64,000 nt of DNA from contig NZ_JACCDD010000001.1 in NCBI RefSeq assembly GCF_013415115.1, positions 496,001-560,000 of the forward strand, in the 5' to 3' direction. The notes beneath the pieces are model-generated. The model ran no database searches, was not told where the DNA came from, and was given only the letters and a program-made list of their open reading frames with translations. This DNA is from Vreelandella zhaodongensis (lineage in GTDB: Bacteria; Pseudomonadota; Gammaproteobacteria; Pseudomonadales; Halomonadaceae). Made by a program: the position numbers and the translations under genes. Of this stretch, positions 54,573 through 64,000 are shown piece after piece (the stretch's first letter is position 1; each line of letters begins with the position of its first letter).

Positions 54573-55274
54573 TTATTTGATAGTGCCGGTGACGCGTACT
54601 CGACGCTCTGTTCGGGGTGCCACTGTTGCAGGTTGCGCACGCGCAGCAAGGTGTTGATCAAGCACATTCTTTAAAGCGATTAACAGGCCTGCAACAAAAA
54701 AAGCACCGGGAGGTAATACAAAAAACAGGAACTGGTAATCGTTGACCAGGGTTAATTGCCAATTAGCGGCGACCGGGCCGAACAGTAATGCCATATCACT
54801 AAACAGTGTGCCCTTACCGAGCAGTTCGCGGATTGCTCCTAACAGTACCAATACGGCCCCAAAGCCCACTCCCATCATAAAACCATCGATAGCGGCAGGT
54901 AGTACCGGTTGGCGAGATGCAAACGCATCGGCACGTCCTAGAATGGCGCAGTTAGTAACAATCAGCGGAATAAAAATCCCCAACACTTGATAGAGCGAGT
55001 AAGCAAATGCTGCCATTAAAAGCTCTGCGCAGGTTACAAAGGCGGCAATCACCATCACAAACGCGGGCAGCCGTACCGCGCTGGGAACTTGGTGGCGAAT
55101 CAGTGAAATGGTCGTGCTGGAGCCGACCATGACGAGCAACGTGGCAATTGCCAGCCCCAGTGCATTCACCACGCTGCCGCTAACGGCTAGCAGCGGGCAT
55201 AGCCCCAGCAGTTGAACAAGAGCAGGATTGTTTGACCAAAGGCCGTTACGGGTGAGTTCGCGCCACTGGCTCAT
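54573..55274 (-). CDS. rsxE: electron transport complex subunit RsxE/RnfE
   Basis: The 233-residue protein has about six hydrophobic segments and belongs to the RnfA/RnfE/NqrD/NqrE group: [19 protein letters not shown], and [25 protein letters not shown]. It is an inner-membrane subunit of the Rnf NADH:ferredoxin-type complex (SoxR-reducing in E. coli). Its ATG overlaps the rsxG stop by 4 bases. Confidence 0.95.
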   Translation of the reverse strand: MSQWRELTRNGLWSNNPALVQLLGLCPLLAVSGSVVNALGLAIATLLVMVGSSTTISLIRHQVPSAVRLPAFVMVIAAFVTCAELLMAAFAYSLYQVLGIFIPLIVTNCAILGRADAFASRQPVLPAAIDGFMMGVGFGAVLVLLGAIRELLGKGTLFSDMALLFGPVAANWQLTLVNDYQFLFFVLPPGAFFVAGLLIALKNVLDQHLAARAQPATVAPRTERRVRVTGTIK

Positions 55275-55918
55275 GGACTTGGCTCCTCGAAAGTGATGGG
55301 GAGGTCAGTGTCAGCGACATAGTTGAGCGCGCGGTGAACGGCATTGACGACTGCACGAGGTGTAATGGTGGCACCGGTAAACGCATCAAAATGGCCGCCA
55401 TCTTTGCGAACGGCCCATCCATTCGGCGGCAGGCTGTTTAAACCCAACCCATTAAAGTTGGTTATCCAGTCGCTTCGCTGGCGCTCAATATCATCACCTA
55501 GCCCAGGCGTTTCCTGGTGCTGGGTAACACGTACACCGGTGATGCGTTGCTGCTGGTCGATGCCTACCAGTAGCTGAATCTCGCCGTTATAGCCTTGCCG
55601 TGTCACCACGGGAAGAATGATGACGCTTCGAGTGCCGCTTTGTACATGCCAGCCACGTTGCGAGTCACGTTGAGAGGCTTGATGCCCAAGCTGTTCGGGG
55701 CTGGGTAGCTCGAAGCTACTTTCTAACACTGTTTGCACCGCTATATCGACAAAGGGGGCTGGCAAGACTTCCTGTAACTGTCGGTGTTGATAGGCTTGCT
55801 GGTGAGCCGCAATACGTTCGGCAGTTACGGCACGGGTGAGTGCCACACTGCCAGCGGTGACCAGTGAGAACACCCCTAAGGCGAAAGCGCCGCGTAGCAT
55901 GGCCTGGCGGGGAGTCAT
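55271..55918 (-). CDS. rsxG: electron transport complex subunit RsxG/RnfG
   Basis: The 215-residue protein has one N-terminal membrane anchor (about residues 9-30) and a periplasmic FMN-binding domain. The FMN is covalently attached through the Thr of the [11 protein letters not shown] motif near residue 180. It carries electrons within the Rnf complex. It overlaps both rsxD and rsxE by 4 bases. Confidence 0.94.
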   Translation of the reverse strand: MTPRQAMLRGAFALGVFSLVTAGSVALTRAVTAERIAAHQQAYQHRQLQEVLPAPFVDIAVQTVLESSFELPSPEQLGHQASQRDSQRGWHVQSGTRSVIILPVVTRQGYNGEIQLLVGIDQQQRITGVRVTQHQETPGLGDDIERQRSDWITNFNGLGLNSLPPNGWAVRKDGGHFDAFTGATITPRAVVNAVHRALNYVADTDLPITFEEPSP

Positions 55919-56949
55919 CGTGATTCTCCCTGCCCTGTGCGCTGTTGCGATTTAGGCTGCCCCGTGGGGCGTGGCACGGTATAGATATCTAAGAGCGGTA
56001 CACATAGGTTCATCAGTAAAACGGCAAATGCCACGGCATCTGGGTAGCCGCCAAACGTACGAATTACCATGACCAAGACGCCGATCCCAGCGCCAAAAAT
56101 AAGCTTGCCGCGGCGGCTAGTGGCTGCCGAGACAGGATCAGTGGCAATAAAAAATGCCCCGAACAGCGTTGCCCCAGTGACTAAGTGGAAAAATGGCGAG
56201 GCATAGTGGCTGGGGGCGCTGGCATAAAAAAGCGTTGCAAGTACCGTCATGCTAACAAGCATTGAAACAGGGATATGCCAACTAATAATCCGTTTGCCAA
56301 TCAATAGCAGTCCACCCGCTAGCCAGGCTAGGGCTACATTGCGCCAAGCGTTCAGCGTTCCCTCCGGTAGCGGTCGATCCGCCCAAAATTCGCTGGCCAG
56401 CACCGCTTCCCCTTTATGTTTAAAGGCATCAAGCGGCGTGGCGCCACTTAGTGCATCAAGCGCCGAACCCGGCAAGGTGCCGCTTATCTTGCCCCATAGG
56501 TTTTCGGGTATCAGTGGCTGCGGAGGCGACCATAATGTCATGTAGGTGGGAAACGACACTAGCAACAGCGCATAACCCACCATGGCGGGGTTGAAGGGAT
56601 TATGGCCTAGTCCGCCATACAGCTGTTTAGCGACCACTACGGCAGCAATAACCCCAGTGCCAATTAGCCACCAGGGACTTGCCGGTGGTAACGATGCACC
56701 TAAGAGTACGCCTGTTAGTAACGCGCTTGAATCCATAAGCGCAGGCGGTAACGGACGGCGGCGGAACTTCAACACGAGTGCTTCTGCGGCTAACGCAAAC
56801 AGTGCAGCAAGCAGTACGTTACTAACGATGCCCAGCCCGAAGTAAAACGTCATGGCTCCAATGCCTGGCAATGTAGCAACGATCACCCAGCGCATTAAAT
56901 GGGCAGTAGGAGGGGCTGCGCCTAATTGCGAGGCGCGCATCATACTCAT
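55915..56949 (-). CDS. rsxD: electron transport complex subunit RsxD/RnfD
   Basis: The 344-residue membrane protein belongs to the NqrB/RnfD family. It has the covalent FMN site LSGATPLDAFK (Thr, around residue 170), YGGLGHNPFNPAMVGYA and FIATDPVSAATSRRGK. It spans the inner membrane about nine or ten times. It overlaps its neighbours by 4 bases each. Confidence 0.95.
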   Translation of the reverse strand: MSMMRASQLGAAPPTAHLMRWVIVATLPGIGAMTFYFGLGIVSNVLLAALFALAAEALVLKFRRRPLPPALMDSSALLTGVLLGASLPPASPWWLIGTGVIAAVVVAKQLYGGLGHNPFNPAMVGYALLLVSFPTYMTLWSPPQPLIPENLWGKISGTLPGSALDALSGATPLDAFKHKGEAVLASEFWADRPLPEGTLNAWRNVALAWLAGGLLLIGKRIISWHIPVSMLVSMTVLATLFYASAPSHYASPFFHLVTGATLFGAFFIATDPVSAATSRRGKLIFGAGIGVLVMVIRTFGGYPDAVAFAVLLMNLCVPLLDIYTVPRPTGQPKSQQRTGQGESR

Positions 56950-58616
56950 GGTGTTTCCTTTTTTGGGGCTGCAGCGCGAGCCTCTGCAAGTCGAGCATCG
57001 GCCGCCTTGAGATTTTCCTGAGCGGTAGCCAACTGAGTTTCTAAATCATCATGGCGCTGGTGTGGGTCTTGCTCAGCCGCTCTGGCTAATACTTTTTCAG
57101 CTTTCTTAACGGCCGCTTTAGCGGCGGTTTGCGCAATGCGTAAGCTACGTAAATCTGCCGTGGGCGTAACGCTGCCTGATGGCGGGCTGTTGCTAGACGG
57201 CTGGTGTTTTTGCGCGAGCCTGGCCTGGCGACGCGCCTGTTTCTCTGCCTCTTCGCGTGCCAGCCGGGCTTGACGAAATTCGAATCGATGCTTGGCGTGG
57301 TCAGCTTTGGCGGTTTCTATCCGCTTAAGCCGAATGCGCTGTTTTGCCGCACGATAATCCTGCACTAGAGGAATATGACTGGGGCATACAAAGCTACAAG
57401 CGTCGCATTCAATACAATCAAATAAGTGAAGCTTCTCAAGTGCATCATCGGTCGCGGCTCGGGCATACCAGTGCAACTGCTGAGGGAGAAGCTGTACAGG
57501 ACATACGCTTTCACAGGCTCCACAGCGAATGCAGGGTGTCTCTGACGGCGCTGGCGGTAATTCTTCATAAGTGGCCGCAATTAGGCAGTTGGTGGTTTTC
57601 GTGACCGGCGCATCTAGGGTGGTGAGTGGCGTTCCCATCATTGGACCGCCGACAATGACTTGGTGTAGATGCTTGGTTTCCAGTCCTGCATGCGCGAGTA
57701 GTGCCTTAATAGGCGTGCCGAGACGAACCCAATAGTTACCTGGCGCGTTAATCGCATCTCCTGTGAGCGTCACAATACGTTCGACCAGTGGCTTGCCATC
57801 GCGCACAGCGTAAAGTGCTGCCAGCAACGTACCAGGATTATGGCAAAGTGCGCCTATATCGCCGGGCAAACCGCCGCTCGGAATATCGCGATTTAATAGC
57901 TTTTTGATTAATTGCCGCTCGCCTCCGCTAGGGTAACGGGTTTCAATGACCTTAAGCGTGATACCAGTGGGTTGCTGGTAGTGGGGAAGGGCGGCTTTAA
58001 GCGCACCGATTGCTTGTGGTTTGTTATCTTCAATGCCGACCACAATTTGTTCAGCGCCACAGAGCTTGGCGATAAGCTGTGCGCCTTCAAGCACGTCATT
58101 GGCGTAGTACCGCAGTGTCAGGTCGTCTGCGGTGATGTAGGGTTCGCACTCGGCGGCGTTCACCACCAGCGTATCAATAGAGTGATGTTTGGCGACCTGG
58201 GCCTTGATATAGGTAGGAAAACCTGCGCCACCTAGCCCCGTTAGGCCGCAGGTGTCCAGTCTTTCAACCAGCATTTCATTGGCAGCGGTTCGCCAGTCAA
58301 GCGGTGGTAGCAGTTGCCATTGGTCTTGGCCATCTGCCTCAATGGTAATGGTGCTGTCACTGATGTGAGTGACAGTGCCGCTGACACTCGCATGCAGGTT
58401 AGCCGATACCATGCCGTCGCGCTGAGCGAGCAGGTTACCCACGCGAACCGTATCACCAATGTTAACCACAGGGAGGGCGGCGCTGCCTGAATGCTGTTTC
58501 AGCGGAAGCACTACGCTAATAGGTAGCGTAGCGGTGCGGAGGGGAGACTGGTTCGAACGCTCTTTTCGATCAGGTGGGGTGATGCCACCCGGAAAATTAT
58601 AGTCGGGCATGCTCAC
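56946..58616 (-). CDS. rsxC: electron transport complex subunit RsxC/RnfC
   Basis: The 556-residue peripheral subunit has the NADH/FMN region [16 protein letters not shown] (about residue 130) and [19 protein letters not shown]. Two [4Fe-4S] motifs, [12 protein letters not shown] and [12 protein letters not shown], lie around residues 370-420, followed by an Ala/Lys/Glu-rich coiled-coil tail. The tail is shorter than in E. coli RsxC. It binds NADH at the cytoplasmic face. It overlaps rsxB by 20 bases. Confidence 0.95.
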   Translation of the reverse strand: MSMPDYNFPGGITPPDRKERSNQSPLRTATLPISVVLPLKQHSGSAALPVVNIGDTVRVGNLLAQRDGMVSANLHASVSGTVTHISDSTITIEADGQDQWQLLPPLDWRTAANEMLVERLDTCGLTGLGGAGFPTYIKAQVAKHHSIDTLVVNAAECEPYITADDLTLRYYANDVLEGAQLIAKLCGAEQIVVGIEDNKPQAIGALKAALPHYQQPTGITLKVIETRYPSGGERQLIKKLLNRDIPSGGLPGDIGALCHNPGTLLAALYAVRDGKPLVERIVTLTGDAINAPGNYWVRLGTPIKALLAHAGLETKHLHQVIVGGPMMGTPLTTLDAPVTKTTNCLIAATYEELPPAPSETPCIRCGACESVCPVQLLPQQLHWYARAATDDALEKLHLFDCIECDACSFVCPSHIPLVQDYRAAKQRIRLKRIETAKADHAKHRFEFRQARLAREEAEKQARRQARLAQKHQPSSNSPPSGSVTPTADLRSLRIAQTAAKAAVKKAEKVLARAAEQDPHQRHDDLETQLATAQENLKAADARLAEARAAAPKKETP

Positions 58617-59199
58617 TCCTGCTTGGCTGGCGGTCGCTGGCGATGAGTGGCGAGGGATTAATTACCGGCTGCCATTGGTTGAGCGGCTTTGCCCTTGGCA
58701 GCATATCAATACAGTCCACGGGGCAGGGTGCGACGCATAAGTCACAGCCAGTGCATTCATCTTCTATGACAGTGTGCATCTGTTTAGCGGCACCAATAAT
58801 GGCATCCACCGGGCACGCTTGGATGCACTTAGTACAGCCAATGCATTCGGCTTCACGAATAAACGCGACGGTATCTTCGCTGCTTGCCTCTCCATCCAAT
58901 GGCGCGGGCTCGCGGCCCAATAAATCTGCTAACGCGTGGATAGTGGCTTCGCCGCCAGGTGGGCATTTGTTCAGGGCATCCCCCTGATTAATGGCCTCAG
59001 CATAGGGTCGGCAGCCTGGATAGCCGCACTGTCCGCACTGGGTTTGCGGTAGTAAGGCGTCAATTTGCTCAACCAGTGGGTTTTCTTCACCTTTAAAGCG
59101 CACACTGGCCATACCCAGCAGTGCGCCAAAGGTTATTCCAATTCCGGTGAGCACGCCTATGGCACTGAAAATGCCCCACCATGAAAACGTATCAACCAT
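58597..59199 (-). CDS. rsxB: electron transport complex subunit RsxB/RnfB
   Basis: The 200-residue iron-sulfur protein has an N-terminal membrane anchor (about residues 8-28). [16 protein letters not shown] cluster motif follows, then two ferredoxin motifs, [14 protein letters not shown] and [14 protein letters not shown]. It is the ferredoxin-like subunit of Rnf. The C-terminal ~20 residues are polar. It starts 5 bases after rsxA. Confidence 0.95.
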   Translation of the reverse strand: MVDTFSWWGIFSAIGVLTGIGITFGALLGMASVRFKGEENPLVEQIDALLPQTQCGQCGYPGCRPYAEAINQGDALNKCPPGGEATIHALADLLGREPAPLDGEASSEDTVAFIREAECIGCTKCIQACPVDAIIGAAKQMHTVIEDECTGCDLCVAPCPVDCIDMLPRAKPLNQWQPVINPSPLIASDRQPSRSEHARL

Positions 59200-59204
59200 G
59201 GTGG

Positions 59205-59786
59205 TTACCCCTGAGCTAAGCCGGAAAAACCAAGAAAGGCCAGCGACATCAGGCTAGCTGTCACCATCGCAATGGCGGCACCTTTAAATGGTTTAGGTAC
59301 ATCAGCAGTTGCTAAACGCTCTCGCATGGCCGCAAACAGCACTAAAATCATCGAAAACCCCAACGCTGCGCCTAGGCCATAAAGTGTGGTGTGTACAAAA
59401 TTCAGGTCACGGTTAAGTGATAGCAGTGCGACGCCAAGTACCGCACAGTTAGTGGTGATGAGTGGCAGAAAAATTCCCAATACTTGATGCAGTAAGGGAC
59501 TTAGTTGGCGCACCATAATTTCGGTGAATTGCACGACAGCAGCAATCACCACAATAAAGCTGATGGTGCGAAGGTAGGTAACATCCAATGGCACCAGTAG
59601 CCCGTGATAGACCACGTAGCTAGCAGCAGAAGCCAGGGTCAGTACAAACGTCGTCGCTAACGACATACCCATGGCGGATTCCAGTTTATTTGAAACCCCC
59701 ATAAACGGGCAAAGGCCTAAGAACTGTACCAACACAAAGTTGTTGACCAGCGCAGTGCTGACCAAAATTAACAGGAGCTCACTCAT
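59205..59786 (-). CDS. rsxA: electron transport complex subunit RsxA/RnfA
   Basis: The 193-residue protein has six membrane segments and the RnfA motifs [18 protein letters not shown] and [20 protein letters not shown]. It is a membrane core subunit. Its ATG overlaps the stop of an upstream diguanylate cyclase gene by 4 bases (ATGA), which ties expression of the Rnf operon to that gene. Confidence 0.95.
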   Translation of the reverse strand: MSELLLILVSTALVNNFVLVQFLGLCPFMGVSNKLESAMGMSLATTFVLTLASAASYVVYHGLLVPLDVTYLRTISFIVVIAAVVQFTEIMVRQLSPLLHQVLGIFLPLITTNCAVLGVALLSLNRDLNFVHTTLYGLGAALGFSMILVLFAAMRERLATADVPKPFKGAAIAMVTASLMSLAFLGFSGLAQG

Positions 59787-61384
59787 AGCAGCTTATTGTG
59801 CGCAGAAACGGAGCGGCTGGCTAGTGATGGCTCAAATAGCACCACTTGGTGGCGACCTGCTGCTTTAGCAAGATAGAGAGCTTGGTCGGCAGAGCTCATA
59901 ACAGCACTCGGGGTCTGGGATTGACAGTCTTGCAACATGGCGATGCCAACGCTAACCGTAACGAATGGCTTTACTGGAGATGTTGCGTGGGGTAATTGCA
60001 AGTGGTCTATTGCTAGCATGAGATGTTCGCCAACATCTTTGGCTGAGCTGGGCGACGCTTCGGGCAATATAACGCTAAACTCTTCTCCGCCCGTTCTGGC
60101 AATTAAAAATCCGAATCTAGTTGAGACACTGTTAAAGGCACTAGCGACCTGCTGCAAGCACTCATCGCCGCGTTGATGCCCATAATGGTCGTTGTATAGC
60201 TTAAAGTGATCAATATCCAGCATCATGACAGCAAGAGGAGCTGATGTGGCAGTCGCTTCAGAAAAGGCGACATCCAGGCGCTGATCAAAAAGTCGGCGGT
60301 TAGGGAGGCCTGTCAGGGCGTCATGGGTGGATAGCTTTAGTAGCTCAGCGTTGAGCTGCTGCTGACAGGTGAACTGTTCCTGAAAGGCGCGTGAAAGCAA
60401 ACCTATTTCGTCATTACGCTTGGTAAGCCCATGGGTGTCTGCCCCAACTGTACTGATTTGCTGGGTAAATTGGGTAAGTAAGCGCAGTGGCTTCAGCACA
60501 ATTTTCTCAAGTAGCAGTAACACCAAGGCAATGACCATTATCATCAGGCCTGCGGTCCAGAGCAGTACATAGCGAAAAGTGGTCAAGCTGGTTAAATAGT
60601 TGGTACGATTGAGCTCTATTCCTACTCCTAATGATAAGTGATTGATCGAGCCATAGGCTGGGAAATAGCGTTCGGCATATACCGTATTGCCCGAGAAGCT
60701 GAAAGTGTCGTTGATGGGAGCTGCCTCGTGACTTAGGTTAAGAGTAAGAGGGAGCCCTGTATAAACCTCCATAAAGGCCAGCCATTCAGCGTCTAAGGAA
60801 CGTGTCTTAAATAACCAACCAGTTGATACGCCACTTTTGTCGGTACGTAAAATAGGGCTAGAGGCCATCATTGCTGTGGGTGGGCCAGCGTAAATGCTAT
60901 TCTGATCGGTACTGTTTTCAGCAATGGCTGCCCGCATATTGTTTACCCATGGGGACATCCAACTGCAATCATTGATGGGAGTCCTACATGTTTGATAGAT
61001 GCCAGTTTTAGGGTTTATGCCAGCCAAAAAATAGATGTCTTCGTTACTAGTGAAAAACGCCATCAACTGATAGCGCATATCTTCAAACATTTCTTGGCTA
61101 AAGTTAACGTCTGCGTAGCGCGAATATTCTCCTTGGACAAACTTATAGGTATCGTCCCAGTGGGCCCAGTCACGCACCTGGGCATGCAGTTGCTGCTGGT
61201 CAAGCTGAAAGCTTCGCTCAACACGATCCAGCTCCCGTTTAACCGTCGCACGTTCTTCTGCCTGCAATGCTGGGAATATAACCCATGCGCTGATAGCAGC
61301 AAGCGCAGCCATTGCACATAAAAGCAGTCCGCCTAGAGCAGCGAAAAAACGAAAACGCAACGACCATGGGATACGCTGGTGCAT
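59783..61384 (-). CDS. CHASE4-HAMP-GGDEF diguanylate cyclase
   Basis: The 533-residue membrane protein has TM1 (about 13-36), a periplasmic CHASE4-like domain with [11 protein letters not shown] (73-83), TM2 (about 271-293), HAMP (about 294-345) and GGDEF (about 350-520). The active site is GGEEF (432-436) and is intact, with [10 protein letters not shown] and [12 protein letters not shown] also present. The inhibitory RxxD site upstream reads RFGF, so product inhibition is probably weak or absent. It is translationally coupled to rsxA, an unusual leader for an Rnf operon. Confidence 0.9.
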   Translation of the reverse strand: MHQRIPWSLRFRFFAALGGLLLCAMAALAAISAWVIFPALQAEERATVKRELDRVERSFQLDQQQLHAQVRDWAHWDDTYKFVQGEYSRYADVNFSQEMFEDMRYQLMAFFTSNEDIYFLAGINPKTGIYQTCRTPINDCSWMSPWVNNMRAAIAENSTDQNSIYAGPPTAMMASSPILRTDKSGVSTGWLFKTRSLDAEWLAFMEVYTGLPLTLNLSHEAAPINDTFSFSGNTVYAERYFPAYGSINHLSLGVGIELNRTNYLTSLTTFRYVLLWTAGLMIMVIALVLLLLEKIVLKPLRLLTQFTQQISTVGADTHGLTKRNDEIGLLSRAFQEQFTCQQQLNAELLKLSTHDALTGLPNRRLFDQRLDVAFSEATATSAPLAVMMLDIDHFKLYNDHYGHQRGDECLQQVASAFNSVSTRFGFLIARTGGEEFSVILPEASPSSAKDVGEHLMLAIDHLQLPHATSPVKPFVTVSVGIAMLQDCQSQTPSAVMSSADQALYLAKAAGRHQVVLFEPSLASRSVSAHNKLL

Positions 61385-61483
61385 AAAGCGGACTCAGTTA
61401 AGTTTAACCATCAGGCTTTTAAAAAGAAGAGGCTAAAGCAATGTGTCTGCCCCTGTGCTGGCGTATACCTAGGGATAAGGTGC

Positions 61484-61507
61484 GCCCTGGGCGAAATAAC
61501 CCAGGGC
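61484..61507. terminator. hairpin downstream of metG
   Basis: GCCCTGGG and its complement flank an 8-base loop, just beyond the metG stop. No T-run follows on the minus strand, so it is at best a weak terminator. Confidence 0.35.
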
Positions 61508-61521
61508 TAAAGTATACCTAA

Positions 61522-63558
61522 CTAGGTGACGCGCTGTCCTGGTTCTGCACCAGCGTCAGGGGAGAGTAGGTAAATACCTTCGTCATTGGCCGAGGCCAGT
61601 ACCATGCCTTCAGAGATGCCAAAGCGCATTTTTCGAGGGGCTAAGTTGGCGACCATAATGGTTAAACGGCCTTCAAGCGCTTCTGGTGAGTAAGCTGAGC
61701 GGATACCCGAAAACACATTGCGCGTTTCGCCGCCCAAATCCAGCGTGAGTTGAAGTAGCTTATCTGCACCTTCTACATACTGCGCCTTTGCGATACGGGC
61801 AATGCGCAGATCAACCTTGGCAAAATCTTCAAAGCTAATTTCTGGTGCAATTGGATCTTCGGCGAGAGGACCTTTTGGGGTATTTTTTAGCTTCTGTTCT
61901 TCCACCAAATCCTCCTTTGACGCCTCAATCATGGTGTCGATTTTATCCCGGTCAACCCGTGTCATCAGTGGCTTGAACTTGTTGATTGGGTGGTTGACGA
62001 GCAGATTGTTGCGGCTTTCCCAATCTAAGGAATCCACATTTAAGAACTCACGTGCTTGCTCTGCCATGGTGGGTACTACCGGTGCAAGGTATACCATCAG
62101 TTGGCGGAACAAGTTGATGCCCACTGAGCATATTTCAAGGACCTCTGTATCGTGGCCTTCTTGCTTGGCCAGTGCCCAGGGGGCTTTGTCGGCGATATAG
62201 GTATTGGCTTCATCGGCCAGTTCCATAATTTTGCGCATGGCACGGCTGAATTCGCGTGCCTCAAAGTCGTCAGCAATACCGTCACCAGCAGCAATAAAGC
62301 GGGCAACCATCTGGGGTTCAGCGCAGTGTTCCGCTAGCTTACCGTTACCTAGTTTTTTCACGAAGCCCGCACAGCGGCTGGCGATGTTCACTACCTTGCC
62401 AACTAGATCAGAATTCACCCGAGCAGCAAAGTCTTCTAGGTTGAGATCTAGGTCATCGACCTTTGAGGTGAGTTTTGCCGCAAAGTAGTAACGCAAGTAC
62501 TCGGGGTTTAAATACTCAGCGTAAGTCGACGCTTTAATAAAGGTGCCGCGAGACTTGGACATCTTGGCGCCATCAACGGTTAGAAAGCCATGGCAATTAA
62601 CCGCAGTGGGCGTGCGCAGCTCGGCACCGTGGAGCATGGCAGGCCAAAACAGTGCATGGAAATAAACGATGTCTTTACCAATGAAGTGGTATATCTCGGC
62701 GGTGGAATCTTTTTGCCAAAAGCTATCAAAATCAATGCCATCGCGATCACAAAGATTTTTAAAGCTGGCTAGGTAGCCAATCGGAGCATCAAGCCATACA
62801 TAAAAGTATTTACCGGGGGCATCGGGAATTTCAAAACCGAAGTAGGGCGCGTCCCGGGAGATATCCCATTCGTTAAAGCCCGACTCAAACCACTCCATTA
62901 GTTTATTGCGGATTTGCGGCTGTACGTGACCATCGTTAATCCATTGCTGAAGAAACTCAGCAAAGTCAGGCAGCTTGAAAAAATAGTGAGTAGAGCTACG
63001 CACTTCAGGGGTGGCCCCTGATATAGCGGAAACCGGATTAATTAAGTCGGCGGGTGTATAGGTGGCGCCACATTTCTCGCAATTATCACCGTATTGGTCA
63101 TCAGCACCACACTTTGGGCAGGTTCCCTTAATGAAGCGGTCGGCTAGGAACAAGCCTTTCTGGGGATCAAACATTTGCTCAATATCGCGGGTAGCAATAT
63201 GGCCTTTGTCGCGCAAGCGGGTGTAAATTAGCTCGCTAAAATAGCGGTTCTCATCTGAGTGCGTCGAGTGGTAGTTATCAAAACCAACGCCAAAACGGGC
63301 AAAGTCTTCCTGATGATCCTGGGACACACGTGCGATCAATGCTTCCGGTGTGATGCCCTCTTGCTCGGCGCGCAACATGATGGCAGTACCATGGGCATCA
63401 TCTGCACAAACGTAGTAGCACTGCTGGCCACGACTTTTTTGAAAACGCACCCAAATGTCGGTTTGGATGTACTCAAGCAGGTGACCCAGGTGAATGGCTC
63501 CATTTGCATAGGGGAGCGCGCTCGTCACCAGGATGTTGCGCGGGGCAGTATTAGACAT
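61522..63558 (-). CDS. metG: methionyl-tRNA synthetase
   Basis: The 678-residue class I enzyme has the HIGH-type [10 protein letters not shown] motif near residue 20, a zinc-binding knuckle [17 protein letters not shown] (about 145-161), the KMSKS motif in [11 protein letters not shown] (about 333-343), and a C-terminal tRNA-binding (Trbp111-like) domain from about residue 575 ([14 protein letters not shown]). It charges tRNA-Met. The length matches the dimeric long form. A small hypothetical gene lies upstream, ending 99 bases before the metG start, in the same direction. Confidence 0.97.
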   Translation of the reverse strand: MSNTAPRNILVTSALPYANGAIHLGHLLEYIQTDIWVRFQKSRGQQCYYVCADDAHGTAIMLRAEQEGITPEALIARVSQDHQEDFARFGVGFDNYHSTHSDENRYFSELIYTRLRDKGHIATRDIEQMFDPQKGLFLADRFIKGTCPKCGADDQYGDNCEKCGATYTPADLINPVSAISGATPEVRSSTHYFFKLPDFAEFLQQWINDGHVQPQIRNKLMEWFESGFNEWDISRDAPYFGFEIPDAPGKYFYVWLDAPIGYLASFKNLCDRDGIDFDSFWQKDSTAEIYHFIGKDIVYFHALFWPAMLHGAELRTPTAVNCHGFLTVDGAKMSKSRGTFIKASTYAEYLNPEYLRYYFAAKLTSKVDDLDLNLEDFAARVNSDLVGKVVNIASRCAGFVKKLGNGKLAEHCAEPQMVARFIAAGDGIADDFEAREFSRAMRKIMELADEANTYIADKAPWALAKQEGHDTEVLEICSVGINLFRQLMVYLAPVVPTMAEQAREFLNVDSLDWESRNNLLVNHPINKFKPLMTRVDRDKIDTMIEASKEDLVEEQKLKNTPKGPLAEDPIAPEISFEDFAKVDLRIARIAKAQYVEGADKLLQLTLDLGGETRNVFSGIRSAYSPEALEGRLTIMVANLAPRKMRFGISEGMVLASANDEGIYLLSPDAGAEPGQRVT

Positions 63559-63657
63559 GGTGAGTGATGATTCCGGTTAGGCGGTACAAATGAAGACGGC
63601 GAAGGGGAGTAAGCTTCGCCGGTAACGTTACTGTGATATGTGTAACAGTTTAAAACA

Positions 63658-63939
63658 CTAGTAGAGCGCTTGCTCTTCTTGAACCACTTCTCGCAGCAGC
63701 TCAAGGAAAAGTTTATCTGCTTCAGAGTGCTCAGCCGAGTCTTCGGGTATATGCACGCTGGTAGTATCAGAGATTTCATTCGCAATGCGAGCCATTACCG
63801 CTGGGCTATTGCCTTCGGTTAGCTCCTGGCGTGCAATCGCAAGCGACTGTTCGAGAATTTTTGGGTCTTGTAGCAACTTGCGAATGAAGCCGCGTAGTTC
63901 ATTGATAATACGTGTTTTTTGAATTTCTGAAGCGGACAT
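63658..63939 (-). CDS. short conserved hypothetical protein
   Basis: The 93-residue product is predicted helical, acidic and soluble, with MSASEIQKTRIINELRGFIRKLLQDPKILEQ near the N-terminus and a Glu-rich LFLELLREVVQEEQAL tail. I do not recognise a family. I chose the ATG at 63939 because GGAG lies about 8 bases upstream; a longer frame to 63978 would run through two hairpins. It is oriented like metG and 99 bases from it. Confidence 0.6.
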   Translation of the reverse strand: MSASEIQKTRIINELRGFIRKLLQDPKILEQSLAIARQELTEGNSPAVMARIANEISDTTSVHIPEDSAEHSEADKLFLELLREVVQEEQALY

Positions 63940-63943
63940 TAGG

Positions 63944-63981
63944 GGTCTCCTTAAGACCACGCTTGGCGAAAACGCCAAGCG
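63944..63981 (-). terminator. hairpins upstream of the short hypothetical gene
   Basis: CGCTTGGCG-AAAA-CGCCAAGCG (63960-63981) is a perfect 9-bp stem, likely ending an upstream transcript. A second small stem, GGTCT-CCTTA-AGACC (63944-63958), includes the ribosome-binding GGAG of the hypothetical gene and could limit its translation. Confidence 0.45.
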
Positions 63982-64000
63982 AGACCAATCAATAGTTTGA

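Overview
The window looks like a chromosomal segment of a Halomonas/Vreelandella-type gammaproteobacterium. This is inferred from gene content: an accB-accC-prmA-dusB-fis-purH block, rsxABCDGE-nth, fxsA beside groESL, a pyrophosphate-type phosphofructokinase, a MaoC-phosphotransacetylase fusion beside ackA, and many DUF-type membrane proteins typical of halophilic gammaproteobacteria. I see no rRNA operon, insertion sequence, prophage, integrase or CRISPR array. One tRNA gene (Leu, anticodon UAG) is present. Most of the window is ordinary core genome with well-formed intrinsic terminators; the less ordinary parts are small accessory modules.

Layout, left to right. 1-1.9 kb: the end of a DUF3750 gene, then a Xre/RES toxin-antitoxin pair. 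1.9-5.2 kb: a DtxR-type regulator (MntR) divergent from a three-gene Mn-type ABC importer, with an inverted-repeat operator between them. 5.2-7.6 kb: a leftward operon of two DUF1538 membrane proteins, a P-II-like protein and a CBS-pair protein. 7.7-10.5 kb: an MFS carrier with a translationally coupled 43-residue membrane peptide, a long palindromic operator, and a GntP permease. 10.8-14.3 kb: a FabI-like reductase, a MaoC hydratase/phosphotransacetylase fusion and acetate kinase. 14.4-15.8 kb: an NhaC-type antiporter. 15.9-20.5 kb: trmJ, groEL-groES with a heat-shock-type promoter, fxsA and a FabG-like SDR. 20.5-24.4 kb: a probable outer-membrane barrel, tRNA-Leu, comF, srkA and a secreted hypothetical protein. 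24.7-28.5 kb: folE, gabD and purH.

28.6-35.1 kb: fis, dusB, prmA, accC, accB and dsbD, all leftward. 35.3-41.8 kb: ppa, a PP2C-kinase fusion that appears to have lost catalytic residues in both domains, pfp, rnt, argG and an HlyU-like gene. 41.8-48.4 kb: a DUF294 nucleotidyltransferase-like gene convergent with a tight four-gene operon encoding a lone receiver, a membrane sensor-like protein fused to a DEDDh exonuclease, a 66-residue membrane protein and a sodium:solute symporter-STAC-histidine kinase. 48.7-52.8 kb: cstA, a small protein ending in Cys-Cys, an ArsA/Get3-like ATPase and a DUF3524 glycosyltransferase related to the queuosine mannosyltransferase. 52.8-61.4 kb: a carbonic-anhydrase-like gene, nth and the complete rsx/rnf operon, headed by a CHASE4-HAMP-GGDEF diguanylate cyclase. 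61.5-64 kb: metG and a short conserved hypothetical gene.

The best candidates for under-described biology are the DUF1538/P-II/CBS operon, the receiver/exonuclease-sensor/symporter-kinase operon, the CstA/CC-terminal protein/ArsA-like ATPase cluster, the doubly degenerate phosphatase-kinase, the orphan carboxysomal-type carbonic anhydrase relative, and the c-di-GMP cyclase at the head of the Rnf operon. All family assignments come from reading translated sequence without database searches.
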